Shown in pieces: positions 34,401-44,269 of a DNA stretch of 64,000 nt. Position 1 is the first letter of the stretch, and the number at the start of each line of letters is the position of its first letter. Origin of the DNA: Corbicula japonica (lineage: Eukaryota; Mollusca; Bivalvia; Venerida; Cyrenidae); NCBI GenBank assembly GCA_038501625.1, contig JAZAYU010000037.1:992001-1056000 (forward strand). Reading direction: 5' to 3'. A program made the position numbers and the translations under genes. The notes beneath the pieces are model-generated. The model was not told the DNA's origin, ran no database searches, and saw only the letters and a program-made list of their open reading frames with translations.

Positions 34401-34917
34401 ATTATTATATAGTCAAACAATCATTGTAATATGTATTTCAGGTATCTATTCATGTAGAACATCACCAGCTCATTTTTGTTACGTTAAGGTTCTGCTGGCG
34501 TTTCAAGTCTATTCCAGCCCCAAGGCGTCTGTTCAATTTGGAGATAAAATCATAACCGACTCATATACAGGTAGATGCTAGTGTGCAACAAGTTGTTATC
34601 TTCGGTATAATACTAGGCAATAATACAATTTTTTCTTTAAACACTCAATTTTATTATCTTTATCGTTTCTTTTGAAATATTTGTTGTCAGTTGGATACGA
34701 CAAAACATTTGGATCAACATTTGGTTTTATACTTTTGTATATGCTTATACATCTGTTGTCTGTCTCATGTTCAGGGCATCGGCAAACAGTACAGGTTGCA
34801 ATGTTCGGATCCCGTCCAAACTACAGGAATATGCCGTTCAACATTGCTTGTTTAGACGGAGAGGAGTGTCTTGATGACGAGGTCAAGGTCATAAGTCTTC
34901 AGTACACATGTCTGTAG
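31292..34917 (+). CDS. secreted eight-cysteine family protein, gene A
   Basis: Four exons, 31292-31400, 33275-33466, 34442-34570 and 34775-34917, give 573 bases (190 aa). All introns are phase 1 and GT-AG. A signal peptide (MLVLVTLCIQFLGLRA) is followed by a small protein with cysteines at the exon 1 end (GNC), FFC, STC, a C-x7-C pair (CRTSPAHFC), and C-x5-C then a last C (CLDGEECLDDEVKVISLQYT then C). An extra cysteine, MSC, is absent from B and C. The frame and cysteines match gene B (-) and gene C (+) exon by exon. I do not recognise the family. The short length, signal peptide and cysteines point to a disulphide-stabilised extracellular protein; a role in recognition or defence is a guess. 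A premature stop seems to have trimmed its tail relative to gene B. Confidence 0.87.
31622..31660 (+). repeat. SINE-A-like 3' fragment
   Basis: TTCAAAGTTCCAATTTCATC and TATTTTAATATCAC match the SINE-A 3' end. Confidence 0.4.
31765..31900. mobile_element. palindromic MITE, CAGTCTCAAATCTC family
   Basis: AAGATCATTAAACTTTATCT at the left mirrors TAGTTTTATCATCTT at the right, around a GGCGACTGGTCGC centre. Its right 22 bp form the start of the 64-bp array that follows. Confidence 0.8.
31879..33288 (+). repeat. 64-bp minisatellite carrying 22 splice acceptors
   Basis: GTGGAAGGTACT recurs at 31931 and then every 64 bp exactly to 33275, 22 times with no indel. The copy near 33019 is mutated to GTGAAAGG. 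Each unit holds the MITE right edge (CCAATCTTAGTTTTAAGATC), a TTATAATATGTTGTATTTTG tract, the acceptor TCAG and the first 13-14 bases of gene A exon 2. Only the last copy continues into the real exon. The array fills most of intron 1. Confidence 0.95.
33275..33466 (+). CDS. gene A exon 2
   Basis: Acceptor TTTTGTCAG inside the last 64-bp unit, donor CAAG|GTATGT. Reads GRYFFCPSPNLSDNTSLIST, then IERMSCRWSQNKSYSFTYTE and ends ESTCIKSDQ. Matches gene B exon 2 through SDNTS, WSQ, YS(F/Y)TY, GRYR.FIGSE and KSDQ. Confidence 0.88.
33778..33895 (+). repeat. SINE-A-like repeat, partial copy
   Basis: TACATTTCCATTACTGCC, AGAGCCTAGAATATTTTTAT and GACTTTCAAAGTTCC, in intron 2 of gene A. Confidence 0.6.
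34225..34365 (+). repeat. SINE-A-like repeat copy
   Basis: GGCGGCGTGGGCAGTAATGT, CAATCAAACCGAGCCTGCAA and TGGCTTTCAAAGTTCC, ending CATCTACTTTA. It lies 77 bp before exon 3 of gene A. Confidence 0.75.
34442..34570 (+). CDS. gene A exon 3
   Basis: Acceptor ATTTCAG, donor ACAG|GTAGAT. Reads GIYSCRTSPAHFCYVKVLLA then FQVYSS, with the shared C-x7-CY motif. Its tail is four residues longer than that of gene B. Confidence 0.88.
34775..34917 (+). CDS. gene A exon 4
   Basis: Acceptor ATGTTCAG. Reads GHRQTVQVAMFGSRPNYRNM, then PFNIACLDGEECLDDEVKVI and SLQYTCL, stop TAG at 34915-34917. Past the stop the same frame reads VVTGNIVN then TAA (34942-34944), matching the tail of gene B. Confidence 0.88.
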
Positions 34918-35087
34918 GTGGTAACTGGCAACATCGTAAACTAATATTTAGTGAAACGATGGGCGAAAAATATGTTATACTAATAGCCACTGTTACATAG
35001 ATGAGTCAGAATCTTCGTATCTGCAGACTGAAAAATGAATTTCAATAGAAGTGATTTAGATTTAGCACAGAACCAACTAATCATAAA

Positions 35088-35093
35088 AATAAA
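35088..35093 (+). terminator. possible polyadenylation signal of gene A
   Basis: AATAAA 171 bp after the gene A stop, followed by the GT-rich TTGTTGTTTC. Position and context fit, but cleavage is not proven. Confidence 0.4.
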
Positions 35094-35760
35094 GATCTAA
35101 CTTTACGAACTTGTTGTTTCAACTTAATTTTCCATAAATGGCATAGAAGCCGCAGTTTTCACACATGGACGGGAAGTCAGTTGTACAACTGGAGCAAAGG
35201 TGCTGATACTGCTATAACTGCTTCACTGCCAGCAATATTACTACTGCTGCTGCTGCTGTACTGCTTACTTCCTGTCCCGTTACTGTAGGTCTTCGAAAAA
35301 GAAAAGCTTCACCCATATTTAAAACATAAACCGATATCCCCGTACAGAATCCGAACATAATAGTTCACGATTAGAAATAGTGTGCTATATCACAGAAGAA
35401 AGTCCCGCTCCTGCGTTCTTTAGTTACGTGTCAAACAGCAGTGCTACTACACTACAATATATTCAAAGCTTGTTAACATGCATGGGAACTGTGTTCAAAA
35501 CTATGTAAATGTTTCTAAAATTAAAATTGAAATGCTGACCTCGAAATAAAAAATATACTTAGAGTAGGAACATTAAACAAATTAATTATAATATTTTTCA
35601 GCAGATAAAAAAACTTTATATAGACCTCCGGTCGCGCAAGTAGCTTTGGAATTACATTTTACAATAACAGAGAGCAAAATTTAAACTGTACTTTGGAACA
35701 AAAATTTCTAGAATTAAAAATACTGTCTTAAACAATGGCAACATCGGAAGCTAACGCTTC
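35094..35760. other. anonymous sequence downstream of gene A
   Basis: A short (CTG)n tract near 35244 and a weak inverted repeat around it (GACGGGAAGTCAG and CTTACTTCCTGTCCCG). No gene seen. Confidence 0.4.
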
Positions 35761-35848
35761 TACACAGGAAAATGTGCACCATGTGTTTAACACATGTTTA
35801 ACACGTGTTTAACACATGGTCACAAACACGTGTTTTACACAAAAAACG

Positions 35849-35859
35849 AGCACCTAGTG
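35849..35859. repeat. LINE target-site duplication, left
   Basis: AGCACCTAGTG, identical to 38404-38414, flanks the LINE. It sits beside the A-rich tail (T-rich on the + strand). Confidence 0.85.
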
Positions 35860-36205
35860 GGTTTTTTTTGTTTTTTTCTGTTTCAGGCCCCTTTTCAGGG
35901 TAACCTCATTTATTATCCCCGTCATAGGTGCTTAGGGGGTCGGGGAGCCATCCCCCACAGACCTTACAAACTGCATTATTAAATTAATAATATAAATCAA
36001 ATAATTACATATACAGTTTAAGAAATACAATGAAAAATATAGTTTGCAGTGAGTAAACATTTAACATTTTTTGAGAATAATCAACAATATGTTTTATTTT
36101 GTTTTGGGGGGTTTGATATATGATTGTTTCTTACCCGAAACGAAACAGTAAGAGCGATGCAGTGTGCAATTCAACAATACTATATTTTTAACAGCAATAA
36201 AGAAT

Positions 36206-36319
36206 TCATTCATTCATTCGTTCATTCATTCATTCATTCACTCACTCACTCACTCATTCATTCATTCATTCATTCATTCATTCATTCATTCATTCATTCA
36301 TTCATTCATTCATTCATTC
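36206..36319. repeat. (ATTC)n microsatellite in LINE 3' UTR
   Basis: Nearly pure ATTC tract with a short ACTC interruption. The frames reading FIHSFIHS are artefacts. On the LINE strand it is GAAT and lies between the stop codon and the A-rich tail. Confidence 0.92.
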
Positions 36320-36469
36320 TACCGACAAGCAATCAAGCTAACTAATCAAGCAGACAACCAATCAGTCATTCAGACAATTAGGCTATCGATCTATTATTTT
36401 ATAATTCAGTTATTTTATTACAGTACATTGTATATGTAATTTGCATAATATAAGTATCAATGAGGTGGG

Positions 36470-38403
36470 TTAGATAAGATACGATTTTACAAAGTTGAGT
36501 ATTTCGCGAGATTCGTTTTTTATGGATTTTGTCTCTAAGTCGACTCGGATACTGCGATAAAGTTTAAGTAGATGTATATTGTCGGATGGTTTTTTGCTAG
36601 AAAATTTATAGTCGTTTCTAAATTTCCACAAGTTCCATTTGAATTCCAATATAATCGTTTTTATGATATTTGCCTGCTGCGTGCTGAATCCTAAAACAAG
36701 ATTTTCATACGACAGATTTTCAGCTATATTGAATTTTCCGCATAAACTATTAACTAATGTTTTAATGGCTTTTAAAAGATGCTGTATTTTGGAGCATTCC
36801 CAGATAAGATGATAAATAGTTTCTTGTTCATGATGACACATATTACAAAATCCACTAGAAAGTTTCATTAAATGTAATTTATGTTCCGTGTAAATGGTAT
36901 TATGCAGAAATTTCCATTGAAATTGTTTTGCCTTATTTGACGCATAGCTGCTGTATATATAACTCCAGGTTTTGTTCCAGCTGATTGAATCTAATGTAAG
37001 TTTTATTTCCCATTTTTCGTCAGTTTTTAATCGAGCGCGGTTGTTTGTGACAGAGTAAAGTGCAAGGATGTCTTTTGATCGTAATTTTTTAGGTTGAATA
37101 AATGTGCCGTTTCTGGAAGTGAATTTTAGAGATGATCTTAAAAGATTTGTTTTGTGTGAAATCACAAAAGTTCTATTGAGGATCTCTGTATATTGAGCTG
37201 GAATAGCTGTTTTTAACTTTGACCATTGAACGAGATAGTTATTTCTAAAACCTGGTTTCCGGATCAGTGTTGTATCTGAGATGAAATTACCTGAAAGTTC
37301 GTCCCAGATATCTTGAATTTTGCTGATTCCAGCTTTGAGGAAACTTTTATAGAATAATGGCTTTCCGTTTATCATGATTGAATGGTTTCCGAATAGTTGA
37401 CAGTTAAGAATTTCCTCCCTTGTCGCGGGTTCGAAGTTGCGCAATAATTCAGACCAGCTTTTTAATGCTTCAGAGTAAAATTTACTTTTAATTGATGAAA
37501 TATGCGATTTAAAAAATTTCGAACAGTTACATATAAAATATTCAAGGTTGTAAATACTATCTAATTTCTGGAGATAAAATTTGCCGATAAGATTCCATGT
37601 TTGTGCTTCGGAGTGAATTATTTTATAAATCATCTTGACTTGCATGGCTTTTTGTAATTCTTCTATAGAGTATAGATTAAAACCCCCTTTATCAAGATCT
37701 CGTTTCAAAGTATTTCTTAGAACGAGATGTTTTTTATTACCCCATATAAAGTCATCAATGATGTGTTCGATTTCTTTAATTATATTTTTCGGGATACCTC
37801 GGGTCTCTATTTCGAAATTTATAGATGAAAAGACGAACGTTTTTATAATAAGTATTTTCCCTTTTATTGTTAGATCTCTGGACTTCCATATTTGTAGACA
37901 ACTTTTGATTTTGTTTATTTTCTTACGCCAGAGATCATCATTATCTATACCATAACCATGGCAGATGCCTAAAGTTTTTACAAAAGATTTTGTCCAATTA
38001 ATTTCATTAAAGTCGGGAGATTTGTTTTTGAGATTTCCAATCAACAACCCTGTTGTTTTTTCTTTATTTAATTTGGCACCGGAAGCTGATTCGTATAATT
38101 TTAGTGTGTCAAAGATCTCGGGCAGTGAGTTTTGATTTTTAGCAAAGAGCTGTGTGTCATCTACATATTGATTTATTTTTGCCTCTCCTCCCATTGGAAT
38201 GGGAATACCATTTATTTTAGAATTATTCCTGATACTTAAGGCCATCGGTTGTGCCTGAATTATGTAGAGTATAGGTGCAATCGGACAACCTTGTTTTACT
38301 GAACGTGAGATTCTGAAGAAATCGGACAGAAACCCATTCGTTTGTATAGCTGTTTCAGAGTTAAGTAGTAGCATGTTAATCCAGTTTACAAATTTGGAAC
38401 CGA
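36470..38403 (-). CDS. LINE ORF2-like reverse transcriptase, C-terminal ~640 aa
   Basis: An open minus-strand frame from the truncation at 38403 to the stop at 36470. The ATG at 38420-38422 lies in flanking DNA, so it is not the native start. It contains the RT palm motifs SVKQGCPIAPILY and QYVDDTQLF (YVDD where many LINEs have YADD), then the thumb block (LDKGGFNLYSIEELQKAMQV), and a zinc-knuckle-like CNMCHHEQETIYHLIWEC near the C-terminus. The endonuclease domain and N-terminal RT are missing; full-length ORF2 proteins are about 1200 residues. The motif set fits the L1/Tx1 group; the exact clade is uncertain. It could not mobilise itself, as its 5' end is gone. Confidence 0.9.
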
Positions 38404-38414
38404 AGCACCTAGTG
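38404..38414. repeat. LINE target-site duplication, right
   Basis: AGCACCTAGTG, the second copy of 35849-35859. Confidence 0.85.
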
Positions 38415-38537
38415 TTTAACATGTGTTTGAAGCCATGTGTTTGACACGTGTTTTACATATGTTTTACACGTGTTTACGTAAACACGTGTTTGTTATATGC
38501 GCCGATAAATATGCACATTCTCGGGTAATCTCGGGTA

Positions 38538-38614
38538 ACGAGATAGTTATTTCTAAAACCTGGTTTCCGGATCAGTGTTGTATCTGAGATGAAATTACCT
38601 GAAAGTTCGTCCCA
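38538..38614 (-). repeat. 77-bp exact duplicate of LINE ORF segment
   Basis: Identical over 77 bases to 37230-37306 inside the LINE, in the same orientation, yet outside the LINE target duplication. Flanks diverge at once on both sides. Confidence 0.92.
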
Positions 38615-39090
38615 AATATATATTGGAAATTACTCTTTTTCTCCTTGTTCTTTGCACAGTTAGCTAGTTGATGTGAAAAATATTTGGTCAGGTTGGTAAT
38701 CGAGGGCTTTATACTGGTTTTGTTACCTGTTCATTGACAGAACATCTGTATTTAAAATACCATAAACAAGTACTGTAAGTTTAAAACATTTATTCAGCAT
38801 TGTTATACAAATATACAGGTATTAGTACATTCCTCACATATTTGTACATGATTATATATGGCTTTTCTATTGCTCAATATAAATACAGTTGAACCAGCCT
38901 TATGAAAGTAATTGTACAGTTGCATTTACAGAATAACATATAAATTACAGTTTCTTGTTTCAAATCACCATAATCACATAGTTAAATCATCACAATTTTT
39001 ATCACAGAGTTAAGTCACCCTTATCAAAGTGTTTTAAATAAACATTTTCACATTGAAGACTGTTTACTCCTGATGTATAGGTTTTCTTAC
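38615..39090. other. interior of foldback element, nothing recognised
   Basis: AT-rich, no coding signal. Confidence 0.35.
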
Positions 39091-39093
39091 ATA

Positions 39094-39260
39094 TGTGAAC
39101 AGCATAGAACAAGATCAGTTGGAACATTCATGCCTTCTGATCAGGATCTACACCGTTTGCTCATTGTATTAGATTATTTGGTAATGAGATCTGAATAGTT
39201 CATATCCTTATCAGATGGCACTAATATGCCAGCTGATCTTGATTATATAATGTTTTGGCT
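39094..39260. mobile_element. TTAACCCTTT foldback MITE, degraded copy
   Basis: ACAAGATCAGTTGG, CTGATCAGGATCTACACCGT and CAGATGGCACTAATATGCCA retain the arm pattern; ends lost. Confidence 0.5.
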
Positions 39261-39635
39261 AGTTTTGCACCAATAATAATGATTAATTTAATTCAGTTTA
39301 ACAGACACATTTATTTCATATCTATATTTAAAATTAGATACATATTATGTTAATATTGATAAATAAATAAATAAATATCAGTTTGTTGTATAACACATGA
39401 GTTATCAAAACTGGTATATCTGTTTTCATTATTATTTTTCTATAGAGTCAATGTTTAACATAAGGCTTTAGTCCACATTTGCATTTTTTTAAGTTTTTTA
39501 TTAACATGAAATAAAAATTGATTGAACATTAATAATGAAACATGAATATCTCCAATTTACAAAATACCTACAAAAATTCAAACGAAACTGTAAAGTCAAC
39601 AATATCACATTTGTAAATCACTATTTTTTCATTGT
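39261..39635. other. anonymous AT-rich sequence
   Basis: Nothing recognised. Confidence 0.3.
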
Positions 39636-40063
39636 TAACCATTTCCTCCAAAGACAAAGCGGATATTTGTTTTTACCAGTGAAAGATAGAAATATATTTC
39701 ATTGAGTGAGCTCCGGAATTCGTATTTTCACTAGTACCAACGTGAAAAGTCAGTGAAAATAAAAATTATATTCCACAATTTGAAAACAGTGAAATACCAC
39801 CTTTTTCCACCAAGAAAAATCTATAATTAATTGGAAAGCATAAAATAAACAGCTTTATTGTGAACAGTGTAGATCTTGATCAGCCAGCACATCCTTGCCA
39901 TTTGATCAGGATCTTCACTGTTTGCTTTTTGATTCAGTTGGTCATTTCTGACCAAAATGCCACCAGTGCAGATCCTGATCAGACAGTATGGATGCGATGG
40001 CTGATCTGGATCTACACTGGTCTCACATGCGTTAAAATGCACATTTATGAAGGAAATGGTTGA
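39636..40063. mobile_element. TTAACCCTTT MITE with a second MITE nested inside
   Basis: Left end TTAACCATTTCCTCCAAAG at 39636. The arms and right end are at 39864-40063 (GTGTAGATCTTGATCAGCCA; GATCTGGATCTACACTGGTC). Between them, 39664-39800, is a partial copy of the TTTTTACCAGTGAAAGATAG palindrome whose full copy is at 43868-44018. Confidence 0.7.
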
Positions 40064-40265
40064 ACAACAATATCAAACAATGTTATAACACTTTTATCAA
40101 AATAAGAATCATTCCTTAAATAATACGGGAATTTATAAGCGAAAACAATTTTACAGAATGTCATTTTTTATATTAAAAAATCATCGATTCATATATGTGA
40201 AAGAATAAATAGTAAATACAACTTCTTTTTCTACCGAATATGTGTCTTACCTTGTCATATTAAAT

Positions 40266-40564
40266 ATACATGTGTTACACATTTGTGCCACACATGGCCA
40301 ATAAACATGTGTTAAACACATGTTTTTATCAACCGTGTGTTTGTAAATATGTGTTAAACATGTGTGCAACACGTGTAATACACATGTATACTAAACATGT
40401 GTTAAACACGTGTATGTTTTTAACCGCATGTTTGAAAACATGTGTTAAACACATGTTCGTAAACACATGTTTACAATACCACATGTTATACACATGTTAA
40501 ACACGTGTAAAACACATGTGACTCAAAACATGTGCTAAACACATGGTGCACATTTTCCTGTGTA
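40266..40564. repeat. ACACATGT/ACACGTGT palindrome array, right arm
   Basis: About fifteen near-regular ACACATGTTAAACACGTGT-like palindromes. Their CACGTG cores resemble E-boxes, but the array belongs to the foldback element. The frame reading MCYTFVPHMANKHVLNTCFY is a repeat translation. Confidence 0.85.
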
Positions 40565-41963
40565 CGTTAAGTGACCGTCATTAAAACATTTGCATAATAT
40601 CAAAATTAGTTGATCCATTTACGGTATTAGAAAATCCGAGAGTAAATATTCATTCAAAGCTTAATCAAGAATTAACCAGATGCAATTAAACGAAATGAAA
40701 TTGTGAAAACATGAAAATGGTGGTTTAAAGGTTACAGATATAAAATGTTTCTTAAATTCAGTAAAGCCATTTTGGGTAAAACAATTATTAAATGAGAAAA
40801 ACAAAAGGCCTGTGGAACAATTTCTTCTCAAGCGCTCTTAATAAATATGGAGGAAAACTTATCTTTGAATATAACTTGATTGCAAAATACAAAAAAGCAA
40901 ATATTCAGCATCATGGCGCGAAATCTCGGTTACATGTAAAAAAGTAATAAGATAAATAGAACACCATATTTCATGGAATAATTCAGAAGAGTGATTATGG
41001 TACATTACACTATAACAAAACAGTTTTAGACATTTAAGGCAGCCAAGCTTTTTTCAATTTAGTTAACAGAGACTTTCTGGAATTTTACAAGAATATAAAA
41101 AAGTATCCCACCAAATTATATTGGAAAGTTAGACCAAGAAATTTTAACCGAATTATGAAAAACATTAGATGCTTGATAACTAAGGATATCGAAAACACCA
41201 AAAAAAATATTTTATGTTATTTTACTTTGAAATATAACTGAAACAGTCTGAAAAAAACAAGAAAAACAATTTTACAAAAATAAAAAATTTAGTGGGAAAA
41301 GGTGTATTCAAACACATTTATATCAAGTATTGATACTATATCAAGAAATTTTCAGTATAAATATCTACTAAGGATAATGCTCACAAATAAGTATCTTAAT
41401 AAATGTAATATGCGTTTCTCAAAAGTCATGTCACTTTTGCAACACTCACATTGGAGCAATTCAGCATCGTTTGGAACTGTCCATATAATTATGCAACATT
41501 TATGGTCAAAACTACAGTCATAATTAAACACTGTCAATCCGTCTATATCTCGTTATCTGGAAAATATTAGTTTAGGTATTACGAAAAATAGTTAAAGACA
41601 GCAGCATTAAATATATCATAAAAGCATGTAAATATTATATTTTCAAAATGAAAATTAAGAAAAGTATACCAAATTTCGAACATTTTAACTCCTTTTAGAA
41701 TCTAGAATAGACATTAAGTAAGAAGTAGCTATATAAAAACTTGAAATATACCAAAAAATCGTCCGTCTATTAATATAGATCGATTGCCCTTCGTACACTG
41801 GAACTGACCAATCAAGTTCTCCTTTTTTAAACTTTCTTATGATCTTTTTTAAAAACTCTTTAAAATTAAAACACTACAATTCGACTCTTTTCTGATAGAG
41901 CGACTTCACTCATACACAGTTGCTTGCAATATAAACTTTCTTCCAATGTATAATGTTATTTAA
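40565..41963. other. anonymous AT-rich sequence
   Basis: No exon, RNA or repeat supported. Confidence 0.35.
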
Positions 41964-42134
41964 GAAATAATCAATAGCTTCCGGTGAATTATCGCAGGAT
42001 AATTCACGGGGCGGAGTTCAGATGCGTAAGGATATATCACGAGGGGCGTAGCCCCGAGCGATATATATCTACGCAGCTGAACGACGCCCCGTGAATTATC
42101 CTGCGATAATTCACCGGAAGCTATTGATTATTTC
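41964..42134. mobile_element. 171-bp near-perfect palindrome
   Basis: GAAATAATCAATAGCTTCCG at the left mirrors the right end around a centre GGGGC-GTA-GCCCC near 42049. The outer ~55 bp arms match exactly. A related GCGCGGTGAATTATCGTG piece lies at 42675-42700. Confidence 0.9.
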
Positions 42135-42960
42135 AATTCTAACACGACACATCCTGCTGAATAAGCGAAATAATCATAATTCAATTTTAGCGCGTTGTAA
42201 TAAACGCAAATGGGTTGTATGGTCGGCAGTTAGTGTTTACTCCCTACACATCTCCATAATTCAAACCTGATAATAATTAAAAGATTAAATAACAAACTTG
42301 AATACATGTCCATCCAACCGCGCATCCAGCACTCACCAGTCGTCGTTCGAACCGTATTTGTCATTCCAACGGTTTAATACTGCACCAGGAAATAACATGT
42401 AAACAACGGAAATGACGTGACGTCCTTAAAATGGCGCGTTAACGTCACCTTAACATTGCCACAAAAAAGCGGAAAATTATTATTATAGTATTTTATATAA
42501 ATATATAAAATAAACATTATTCTATTACTGTGGTATCATCGTATTACGCGCGGGTAATAATTTCGCGTATTATGTGCTTTCTTAAATGCGCGAAATTAAA
42601 TCCCAGCGAAAAATACAATTGTCACGTGATAAGTTTATACCGACAAGTATTTAGTAATAGCCGTGCCCACGCGCGGTGAATTATCGTGTAATAATTCACG
42701 GCAAATTCAATGGGAAAATCGTCAAGTCATGTTAGAATATGTTTTTGAATGAAAACAACAAAATACTCATATAAATTATGTTTTTGTTAGAAAATTATTA
42801 ATTTGTGTCTTTAAATTAATGAATAATATGCAAATGAACGTGAATAAAAGGGGTTTCCGTAAATGATATTGCCTCTACCAAGGAGCTAACCCGCACCGTC
42901 ACGGCAACAGCGCCTAGCCCAATTAAACTAACCGGGACAACTCCAAAAAAGCTTGATCGG
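42135..42960. other. anonymous sequence
   Basis: Holds a fragment of the GGTGAATTATCG palindrome near 42675. Otherwise nothing recognised. Confidence 0.35.
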
Positions 42961-42964
42961 TGAG

Positions 42965-43105
42965 TTGCGCTCAACCCGGGGCTAGGCGGCGTGGGCAGTA
43001 ACATGCATGTCCATTACTGTCCTTGAACAGGCTCAATCAAACCGAGCCTGCAATATTTTCATATTTGTCAAGTTCGATGGCTTTCAAAGTTCCCCTTTCA
43101 TATAT
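42965..43105 (+). repeat. SINE-A-like repeat copy
   Basis: GAGTTGCGCTCAACCCGGGG lead, GGCGGCGTGGGCAGTAACAT, GAGCCTGCAATATTTTCATA and GGCTTTCAAAGTTCCC. The 85 bp before it (TGCCTCTACCAAGGAGCTAA onward) may be its 5' part, with a partial B-box-like context. Confidence 0.75.
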
Positions 43106-43299
43106 TATGATCTGTTTTTATACTGTTATGAAATTGATTTTATGTTATCTCTTTCTACCAAACACCAGGATGACATTATTACAGCCTTAAAAAACACCTC
43201 GATGTACATTGATGATTTGTTGATTACAGATAATAACCATTTTACATTTACATCTCTGGTTAATACAATTTACCCCAATGAACTACAACTTAAGAGGTC

Positions 43300-43725
43300 G
43301 CAAACATTGCAAATGGCGAAAACAGGCTAAACTTTCAAAAAATGAATTTTGGGGGAAATACTTATTGTCAACTAGATATTAGTAAATAAATGTATTTAGC
43401 TATGGATGTAGTAAATGTTTGCAAGCTCAATTTAGTCTAATCATGTTCTAATTACCAAGCACATACTAAAACAAAAGAAAAACCATTTGCATGAGAACTC
43501 TGAAATTCATGAACAATATACCAAAGCAACTCATACCTGAAATAAGTATATGCTGGTCTACAATGAAATTCAATGGAAACTTACTTCCTACTTTCACTTT
43601 CTACTTTGACTTTGAACCAGGAAGTAAGATTTCCTTGAATTTCTTGAAAACCCTAACATTATTTTGAAGGATTGGCACTAAACATTGTAGACCAGCATAT
43701 ACTTATTTCAGGTATGAGTTGCATA
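43300..43725. repeat. dispersed repeat, copy shared with 57400-57745
   Basis: TTGCAAATGGCGAAAACAGG, AAAATGAATTTTGGGG, GCATGAGAACTCTGAAATTC and AGTATATGCTGGTCTACAAT appear inverted at 57400-57745. The part at 43530-43715 is itself palindromic (TACCTGAAATAAGTATATGC and its inverse). Confidence 0.7.
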
Positions 43726-43867
43726 ACAAATGATAACGTTGAGAAAACGGACTCAAACTTGTATATTTGACGTCATGACGTCCCGTCATAAACGAGAGGT
43801 TTTGGCGCCAATTCTTTTCTGTCAAATTATCGCAAATTTTGCACTAAAAGCATAAAATAAAAAGAAA

Positions 43868-44018
43868 ATTTGTTTTTACCAGTGAAAGATAGAAATATAT
43901 TTCACTCGTGAATTCCGGAATTATGTATTTTCACTCGTGGCTTCGCCACTCGTGAAAATCCAAATTCCGGTGCTCACTCGGTGAAATATATTTCTATCTT
44001 ACACTGGTAAAAACAAAT
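43868..44018. mobile_element. ~150-bp palindromic MITE
   Basis: TTTGTTTTTACCAGTGAAAG at the left is the inverse of the right end ATCTTACACTGGTAAAAACA, centred on GTGGCTTCGCCAC. A truncated copy is nested at 39664. Confidence 0.85.
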
Positions 44019-44104
44019 ATCCTCTATATTCAAAATGACAGACAAATGAATGCTCACAATCATTTAGAATACTGACACCCAAAGAAAACAAGTTCACAAT
44101 ATCA

Positions 44105-44200
44105 GTTAAATAGATGAAAAGGGAACTTTGAAAGCCACCGAACAAATATGAAAATACTGCAGGCTCGGTTTGATTGAGCCTGTTCATGGGCAGTATATAG
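44105..44200 (-). repeat. SINE-A-like repeat, reverse copy
   Basis: GGGAACTTTGAAAGCCACCG and TGCAGGCTCGGTTTGATTGA, the inverse of the family core. Confidence 0.7.
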
Positions 44201-44269
44201 GGTTGGAAAAAGACGCATATGGCCACCTTCATCGATGAACGGTTAAATCGCGAAAATATTGTTGAAGCG

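Larger units (their letters stand above)
35860..38403 (-). mobile_element. 5'-truncated L1/Tx1-like LINE insertion
   Basis: Minus-strand insertion bounded by an 11-bp target duplication. The 3' end at 35860 carries an A-rich tail. The 3' UTR includes a GAAT microsatellite (36206-36319 as ATTC). The ORF runs to the 5' break at 38403. Features fit target-primed reverse transcription with 5' truncation. The frame is intact, so the insertion looks fairly young. Confidence 0.88.
35761..40564. mobile_element. foldback element of CACGTG palindromes, LINE-interrupted
   Basis: Perfect 29-bp inverted ends: TACACAGGAAAATGTGCACC at 35761 and its inverse ending at 40564. Arrays of ACACATGT/ACACGTGT palindromes lie at 35780-35845, 38412-38490 and 40266-40550. 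The LINE at 35860-38403 splits it; without the LINE it would be about 2.2 kb. No transposase is visible. I found no clear target duplication for the outer element. Confidence 0.7.

Noticed and set aside
36124..36439. FIHSFIHS-rich frames
   Set aside because: (ATTC)n microsatellite in the LINE 3' UTR.
40270..40500. Cys-rich frame MCYTFVPHMANKHVLNTCFY
   Set aside because: Translation of the ACACATGT palindrome array.
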